64,000 nucleotides of DNA, taken from positions 10,036,701 through 10,100,700 of the forward strand of contig OX345638.1 in the NCBI GenBank assembly GCA_947044365.1, given 5' to 3'. Below are positions 57,201 to 64,000 of this stretch, one piece after another. Source of the DNA: Petrosia ficiformis (Eukaryota > Porifera > Demospongiae > Haplosclerida > Petrosiidae). Position 1 is the first letter of the stretch; each line of letters starts with the position of its first letter. The notes beneath the pieces were generated by a model. The model ran no database searches. It worked only from the letters and a program-made list of their open reading frames with translations, and had not been told where the DNA came from. The position numbers and the translations under genes were made by a program.

Positions 57201-60200
57201 AAATATTTTAAAAAATGAAAGAGTATGTAGGGATATATATCAAAACCGAAAAAGCACAGGAACAAGATGGATTTTGCAACAAAATGAAATACCACTTCCA
57301 CATAACAACCGTACATAAGTATCACTTCCTTGTGTTTTGCCTTTTTTCTAGCTATACATACTTATGTAGGCTTGTTATGTGGAAGTGGTATTTCATTTTG
57401 TTGCCAAAGCCATCTTGTTTCTGGGCTTTTTCGGTTTTGATATATATCCCTACATACTCTCTCATTTTTTAAAATGTTTTTTTTTATTCTTGTTTCGATT
57501 CTATTTTTAAAGTAAATTTGTGATGAAATACGTGATGACTATTCTGTTTCATTTACAGTACTGATATTTTCTGCAGGAATGGTGTCCAGAAGGAGACAGT
57601 ACTCAAAATTTACTGCAATATTATAATTATTTGTTATTACAATTCCTACATCCTCTTTCATTTTTGAACATGTTTCTATAATATTCTTGTTTCGATTCTA
57701 TTTTTAAATGAATCGGTATAATAACATATCCCTACGTACTCTTTCATTTTTTTAAATGTTTTTTATTATTTTCGTATACAATGAATTAATGGCACAATTG
57801 TGATGAAATTACTTATCTGAGAGTGATCAACTAACACATTCAGTTATACTAATGATTTGTACATGGACAGTTTCAGTATCACCTAGGTTTACAAATTTTG
57901 CTATTTGTGGAAGTGATGATATGCAGTACAGAAGCACATTCAGTACAGAAGCACACTCAGTTATACTACAGAATGGTTTGTACATGGACAGTTCAGTATC
58001 ATTTGGGTTTACAAATTTTGCTATTTGTGGAAGTGATGACATGTATACAACTTATCTCTTTTGTAGAACACCATCTCCATAATAGTTCTCTTAAAATTAT
58101 AATTAATGGATGTGTTTTAAAGGCTGTGATTTATTAAAAATGGCGTCCTATCATAAGTAGGTTGCTGTAGTGGCTGAAAGTATTCGTTGTCTAGGTCAAG
58201 AAACAGAACAGTACGAAGTTTGTTCCCCTGAATTTAACTTAAAATATATTTGTATTTGTGCTACAACTACTTTAATAGCTCCAGAAACGTAGAAATCTAT
58301 TTTTATGAAAAAGAGGAATAATAATAATAGTGAATAATATGAAGATTTCGCCAGTTTTGCTACTCGCCAGATCTACATTTAGTCATAAAATTACTCAGTA
58401 TTATAAGCTTTATGTATATTTTAACATATTTGTATATAATAGCGGAGATTTCAGCTTACTACTTGCAATTAAAATGCATCATGGGCAGCCATGTTTTTTT
58501 TCAGGCCATCCTTAAATAGAGAGTACTATCATACTCTCTGATAACTGTGTGTGGATATGATAACTCACCCAACCATGTTTTTTATTAGGGTTAGCACCCT
58601 TGTTCAACAATATTTTACTTTCAAATACATCTTGATTCCTCACTGCTTTAAACAGATCATTATCCTATAGTAATAATTATACGAATATAGATATATAATT
58701 ATTATCACATAACATAATACATACTAGTTTATACTGTTCCTCTTTTGTGAGTATTTTTGATGATTGTATTTCTAAATAATTATAAAAGATGAATATAACA
58801 AATGATATAGTCTGTTACATGCTGAAGGATTTGTTTATCACTAGTCAGAACAATTTTTTTTATATTTATTTTGCAAGAAAAATTACTAGACACTTCATTA
58901 CAGCAATCTTCGTCAGTGGTATAGAATGGTTCACACAGTAAATACCTACTTATATATCATACATGCATGCATGCATGCACACTAAACAAACACGTGTACA
59001 CTAGGGCTGTGCAATTATTACATGGCAATTATCAATTATTTTTAAATTAAGAAAATCACGATTAAACGTTTAATTGGTATAGTATCATAATAGTGCATGT
59101 TTCTCCAGTTGATATACATAAAAATTATGATACGTTTTCAGCTAAGAAGCACAACATATTAACATTCTCAGAGTCTAAGCATGCTCTCTTAGTGTTAATA
59201 ACATGACCAGCAGTTGAGAAGAGTCTCTCTGAAGCCGTACTTGTTGCTAGAATACGTAACACCTTCTTAGCGATCTTTGCAATGGTGGGGAATCGACAGT
59301 GGTGTTCCTTCCACCATTTTAAAGCATGCGTGTCGTCAACAGCTGGAGATTCCTCATCAAGGTAACACTTTAGCTCTTGATCTGCTTTCTCATTGATTGA
59401 AAGTGGTCTGCCTTCGTCATGCTTATCAAACATATCTCCCAAAAATTGAGTTTTTCTTTTCTTCTTGGCAGATGGTTCTTGTCCATCAAGAACAAAATCG
59501 TCACCTCCAGCAGGCTCATCTTCATTCGTGAGTGGCATGTTTGACTCTATGTCCCCTACAACAGCATCATGTAGAGCTTTCCTCTCAGAGTCACTTAAAA
59601 ATGGCATACTTTTAAAGCGAGCATCAACAAAACATGCTTTGTTGAGCATATGTATGATTGAATCATTTTAGTATTGTGACTCAGATTTCATATTCTGGAT
59701 TGCAACAGAGTCAGCAGGTTTAAATTCAAGTGCATTTTCAGTAAGATAGTAAAGAAGAGGACGAATTGCTGAACTGGTGACATAAGCTTCAGCTGACATT
59801 TGAGCAAGTTACCTGGCTTTAGCACTTGTCTAGCTCCTCTAAAATGTGGAGCTCTGCATCTTTAGGTAAAAGGTCAAGTCGCTTCTGGTCAACAGTCATA
59901 GGTGACTGTTGCTCAGTCATAGCAACAGTCATAGGTGACTGTTGCTATAAAATACACTCTGTCTACATCCTGGAGCAATTTGTGTTTATCTGTACCCAGT
60001 GCATCTTGTTTCTCTGATAGAATATGTGCTGCTCTTGATGACTTTCTAAAATATGTAACAAGACGAGAGCAGCAAGCAACAGCTGTTGAAATGTGAGAAG
60101 CTTTTAGTCCAGCTTTTACACACAAGTTTATTGTGTGTCCAAAACATCCCAGGCAATTCCAAAAAAGAACCTCAGTCACAGCTTTTTGGATATTGGCAGC

Positions 60201-63200
60201 ATTATCAACTACGGCCCAAGATAAAATAGCTAGATCAAGATTCCAGTGTCGTAAGACAGTCAGTCAGTAAAGCCTCTGCTAAATTCTCTGCAGTATGCTG
60301 GTCCGGTAAGGGCTTGTTCTGAAGTGTGAAGTGCACAAGGTCCCAATCATCAGTGATAGTATGGTATGCATGTGACACCCATGTATGCCTCATTAGCACG
60401 ACTTGTCCAGCAATCAGTAGTGACAGCAAAAGAGCTGGTTTTACTTACTATTGAAGTGACTGTGTCCTTTACTTTAACGAAATGTTCAGGAAGGACTCTC
60501 TCTGTGAAGGTCTTTCGGTGTGGAATCTGGTAACGAGGCTCAAATTTTCCATCATATGCTTAAACTCTGATCCTAGCACCACACTTATAGGTAGCATATC
60601 TTTGGCTATAAAGTAGGCAATAGCATCAGTTAGCTCTTAGAACTTTTTGATGGAAGCTGGAAATTTTGTGATTAGGTTCAATGCTTCCGTGATTAATTGC
60701 TGGTTGCTATCTCTTGGTGTTACATTTTTCTGATTTCCTCCTCCGCTCATCTTATCAAATAACCTATACATGTGGCTGGAGCAAACAATAAAACAGTGAT
60801 CGAAAAAGAAACGAGCAATGTCAGACTTACATGACTATGGTCTTTCACCCCTTCTTCCTCATGTTTAAAGCCAAAAAACTTCCAAACTAGGCTGGAAGAA
60901 TTCTTTGGCACTACCAAACCAGCTTCTTTGACTAGATGATCACAAACCTCTGAGGAGATGGGGGAGTCAGAGGTTCCAGCTGCCATTGTCTTCTACAAAA
61001 CAGCATCGATCACGCAAATCAGGTGTGTGTGGGTGTAAATTGCTAATGCGCATGTATGCGATTGTATCTTCTTAATCGATTGATTACAATAATCGATATA
61101 ATCGCACACCACTAATGTACACATGATTAAAAAATAATGATAACAGATATGTTGAATTATATGATTGAGGAGTGGTATCATAGTATAAAATAGATGAGCT
61201 TCTTTCTGATTTAGTGGATCACAGGCCAGCAGAAATATATATTTACAATTATATTATATTATACAACACTTTTACAGAAACAATATAATTAGTATTTACA
61301 TACATCAATATGACATCATGTACTAACAGGTAAACTCTGGATGAGAGGTGGACACAACACAAAATATAAAATCATACCTTCATGAAACCATGAAAGATGT
61401 CTGGTCTTATCAGCTGAGCATTTAACATTGCTTACATCACAGCAGAGTATTTCCTCATGTTCACTAATTAGATGGCAAAGATGGAATGAGGAATTCGTAC
61501 ATCCTTCGATTTTACATCGAAACCCTTCCTGTGTAGAAGCCAGAGAATCAGTCCAGCCAAACTTGTGGACAATTGATTCTATACCTTGATGAATCATACG
61601 ACGGATATTGAAGCAGTTACGAGGTGGACCGAAGTAGCGTATAGTTAATGATTTGACCTGGTCTAGTAAATGTAGAGCACCACCGAAATGTTGACACCTC
61701 AGGACAACTTTGTTACGATAAACATCATTGACCAACTGAAATTGAGTTGGAGAAACATTCCCCATGAGAAAGATTACAAGTGATGTGAAGAGACCATTAG
61801 GAATCAATTCACCATCCCATGTTAGATATAGAGGCTCAATAGCATCACTACTATCTTCAAATGGATCATTGATTATATCCAGGACACATGGAATGAAATA
61901 TCTTGTGTCATTTGGGATCTGTGATATGATTAGTAAGCCTTCCATTAGCTTTACGAAATCATCACAAGAGAAAACATCCTCCTCGAATTCCATGGTGTCT
62001 AGTAACTGTCGTTTGAAGATTCCTTTTGTTTTAAGGCTCTTAATTGTAGCATCGTCATAGCGATCATCTCCAAACGAAACAGCAATTATCTGCGATAGCA
62101 TATCAAATAGCACTTGTGGGTCAAGAAACACCACATGAGATAGAATACCAGGGAAATGGAGATAAATGGACAGATTATGGAAGTACCATAAAGCAGTCAG
62201 TACCTCCTTATGTGTCATACCAACTGACTTTCCAATCTCAACACATTCATCAAGGCTTATCATTCTTCGACCTTTTGTTTTGGATTTTAGCTCTACCTGG
62301 AAGAAGAACCATCGTGCAGGAACTTCTGCTGTAATATAGGATTGACCTGTAATACGTCGAATTCTTTCAGCAATCTCTTCTTCATTTCTACCTCTACCCA
62401 TATTGTTAACTGGAAAGATTATATCTTTACCTTTGGTGTAATCATGTCTGACATCTTCATAATTTTTAAGCTCACTATGAAGACGCTCATTCTTCTCATC
62501 AAGGCTCTCTTTAAGCTCATTATTTTCTTGAAGCCTTTCATATTCATCATAGCAAGTACCAATGACTATAAAGTGTGGCCTTCCATATTTTTCTACTCCT
62601 GCAAAGGAAGGAGGACGAAGCTGAGACTTGCAACAAAAAAAGCTCTTTGTAAGCTGCATAGTGCTCATCTGTCTTTTCTCACCTTCACCAACTTTTCTTC
62701 CATGCACTGAATAGAAGAAATTTGCAGCATCATCAAGCTTTTCATCAAGCCTAAAAAGAACCATATTAAGAGAATGATAACGAAGTAGTGCTGGAGCAAT
62801 ATCTAGGAAAGCAGCCTGACCTCCTAAGTCAACACCATACATCATATGAGTGTTATACAACTCATCAGATTTCTGTACTTCAGTAATCAATCGAAGAAGC
62901 TCTTCATTTAGAGTAGAAGGATCAGTAGATAGAGATGCATGTGGCTTCTTTTTTGGCATTACTTGTGATGTAAGTAATGGCTGCTCTTTGGACTCTTTTA
63001 CTTCAGAAATTGACTGCAGCTGTTTTTTATTTTGAGAATGGTCGGTGGGCAGAGAGTCGTGAGGCTTCTTCTTTGGAGTCCTTAGTAAGGAGAATAATGA
63101 CTTCCATTTAGACCCTTTCACTTTCGACATTGATTTTAGCTGTTCTTTATCTTGAGAATGGTCAGTAGGCAGAGAGTCAGGAGGCGGCTTCTTCGTTGGC

Positions 63201-63747
63201 GTTGCTAGCAATGTGAGCAATGGCTTCTCTGTGGACTCTTTTACTTCAGAAATTGACTGCAGCTGTTCTTTATTTTGAGAATGGTCAGTGGGCAGAGAAT
63301 CGTGAGGCTTCTTCTCTTGTGTCATTTGTGATGTGAGTGGTGTCTGGTCAACAGATTTTATTTCTTCTTGTGAGGTACTCTTCATTTGATCTTCATTCGA
63401 TTCTTGTAATTCTTGAGGTTCAGTTTTATGATTTTGGGTTCGAACACTGTACTTTATGGCCTGAAGGAATTTGATTTTCATGGTCTCAGGATCTGCTGAT
63501 GTCCAAAAGCAGCTTTCATCAGACATGATAACCTGGCCTTCATCATCATGTTTCTCTTTACTAACCAAACGTACCTCAGGAGATTTAGCAACGGGAGTGC
63601 TGTGATGTTCAGTGACTGGTTTCTTTCTCAATAGCAGATTTAATAAGGACGTCTTGCCAACCCCTGATGCGCCAAAGAGTGTGAAGCTTGTCCACTTCAC
63701 ACTGACGAATCCTTTCTTTTGGGCATTCTCCAGTATTTGTAAAAGCT
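54257..63747 (-). CDS. Roc-COR GTPase with C-terminal ankyrin repeats (5' end off window)
   Basis: Predicted Roco-family protein. Exons: 61378-63747, 58725-58771, 58569-58664, 56650-56748, 56332-56430, 56019-56117, 55712-55810, 55402-55500, 55149-55247, 54896-54994, 54257-54349, about 1,098 codons here. The first exon has P-loop GASGVGKTS, switch-like DLGGQAAF, a G4-like GTCYDE and a COR-like region ([30 protein letters not shown]). It starts at an acceptor (63,747), so upstream exons lie off the window. Its long frame could run to a stop at 61,316, but a donor at 61,377 (GAAG, then gtatga) is in phase 1 and fits the two-base start of exon 58,725-58,771, which encodes [15 protein letters not shown]. 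That exon joins ankyrin exons in phase 0. The union is therefore inferred from phase. An alternative is two genes, with the ankyrin gene starting at 57,007. The protein ends in a lysine/glutamate helix. Confidence 0.7.
54896..56748 (-). repeat. array of seven tandemly duplicated ankyrin exons
   Basis: Seven exons, each exactly 99 bp, phase 0-0 and one 33-residue ankyrin repeat (pattern [19 protein letters not shown], then SHGAD). They alternate with introns of about 155-220 bp that are nearly the same sequence. The 154-bp introns 54,995-55,148 and 55,248-55,401 look identical. The duplication unit is therefore exon plus intron, and some copies look recent or homogenised. Confidence 0.9.
56963..57007 (-). 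other. possible alternative first exon of the ankyrin part
   Basis: An ATG at 57,005-57,007 opens a 15-codon frame ([15 protein letters not shown]) ending at a good GTAAGT donor in phase 0. It would splice to the first 99-bp ankyrin exon and give a 276-residue ankyrin-only protein. It has an in-frame stop upstream. It may be an internal start or chance. Confidence 0.35.
57187..58540. mobile_element. two-hairpin repeat element, copy B
   Basis: Starts with a long hairpin (57,187-57,493; arms about 130 bp), continues through partly duplicated AT-rich DNA (a roughly 115-bp direct duplication at about 57,834-58,060), and ends with a short hairpin AGAGAGTA/TACTCTCT (58,518-58,539). The same layout and end sequences occur at 33,153-34,270. 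No coding capacity seen. It lies in the intron before the first 99-bp ankyrin exon. Confidence 0.75.
59002..61114 (-). mobile_element. decayed hAT (ZBED-like) transposon
   Basis: The element is 2,113 bp, begins TAGGGCTGTGC and ends with the inverted partner GCACACCACTA. It is flanked by 8-bp target duplications GTGTACAC/ATGTACAC (one mismatch). Inside, minus-strand pieces encode an N-terminal segment near 60,830-60,986 and a central part ([17 protein letters not shown] near 60,590). The C-terminal dimerisation domain is at 59,125-59,649 ([20 protein letters not shown]). Frames are broken by stops and a small internal duplication near 59,900-59,945, so no active transposase remains. It sits in the Roc-COR to ankyrin intron. 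Confidence 0.9.
62870..63343 (-). repeat. four ~40-residue tandem repeats inside the Roc GTPase exon
   Basis: Between the P-loop (residues 31-39 of the open frame) and the DLGGQ switch motif (312-316) are four imperfect repeats centred on [18 protein letters not shown], spaced about 40 residues. They are lysine- and serine-rich, probably disordered. Roc domains normally have only a short stretch between these motifs. Confidence 0.85.
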
Positions 63748-64000
63748 CTGTATAATAAAACATAATTATAAGATAATATGTTTCTATTAAAAATAAAATA
63801 TTAAATTTTTTCCTTCACTTAATATGAATCATCTTCAGCTCAGTATCAAATATTTGATTAAATGCAAAACTACAAATGACATTAATATTGTTAATAATAG
63901 TTGTTTAATCTACTACTAACAAAACAAGAGATAATTATTACATCCAATTTAGTATCATCACTTGTGGAAAATCAAACAATACTGAAATATTACTTATATT

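Noticed and set aside
61316..61377. Stop at 61,316-61,318 as the natural end of the Roc-COR protein
   Set aside because: The last 20 codons look like intron read-through; the donor at 61,377 fits a downstream exon in phase. Kept as the alternative in the gene entry.
63748..63763. ATG at 63,761-63,763 as start of the Roc-COR protein
   Set aside because: It lies in a pyrimidine-rich stretch ending in TACAG, a normal acceptor, so the exon more likely begins at 63,747 with upstream exons off window.

Overview
This is a window of an AT-rich, intron-dense animal nuclear genome. All protein genes are split by GT-AG introns, and five conserved metazoan loci are present. Short introns packed with TACATGTA-type microsatellites, many small terminal-inverted-repeat (TIR) elements and a Roc-COR/ankyrin gene fit an early-branching invertebrate. 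A demosponge is my best guess (inference; the species is not determined by the sequence).

Layout, left to right. (1) 25-26,705, minus strand: 58 exons of a USP9X/fat-facets deubiquitinase, entering at its 5' end on the right and leaving the window before its C-terminus on the left. (2) 27,789-37,716, minus: a complete 12-exon NUDC gene. (3) 37,860-39,642, plus: a complete two-exon FIBP gene, head to head with NUDC across about 143 bp that holds an NRF1-like site. (4) 40,934-53,345, plus: a complete 24-exon B-subfamily ABC transporter (MDR/P-glycoprotein type). (5) 54,257-63,747, minus: a Roc-COR GTPase exon which, by splice-phase matching, joins a downstream array of tandemly duplicated 99-bp ankyrin exons; its 5' end lies beyond the right edge. 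Genes 4 and 5 are tail to tail.

The introns carry the accessory content. There are hAT elements with clear 8-bp target duplications, several non-autonomous TIR families (some nested), and a decayed retroelement reverse-transcriptase tail. There is also a large two-hairpin repeat family, one tRNA-like gene with an odd anticodon/structure combination, and very long simple repeats, including about 550 bp of nearly pure CATC. Many simple repeats sit directly against splice sites.

The five loci are not an operon. They act in protein turnover (USP9X), dynein/Hsp90-linked chaperoning (NUDC), an FGF-binding factor (FIBP), membrane efflux (ABCB) and GTPase scaffolding (Roc-COR-ANK). The most unexpected points are a 32-bp frameshifting duplication inside an otherwise intact USP9X exon, the Roc-COR-ANK architecture with a repeat insert inside the GTPase, homogenised ankyrin exon units, and splice-signal-anchored repeat tracts.
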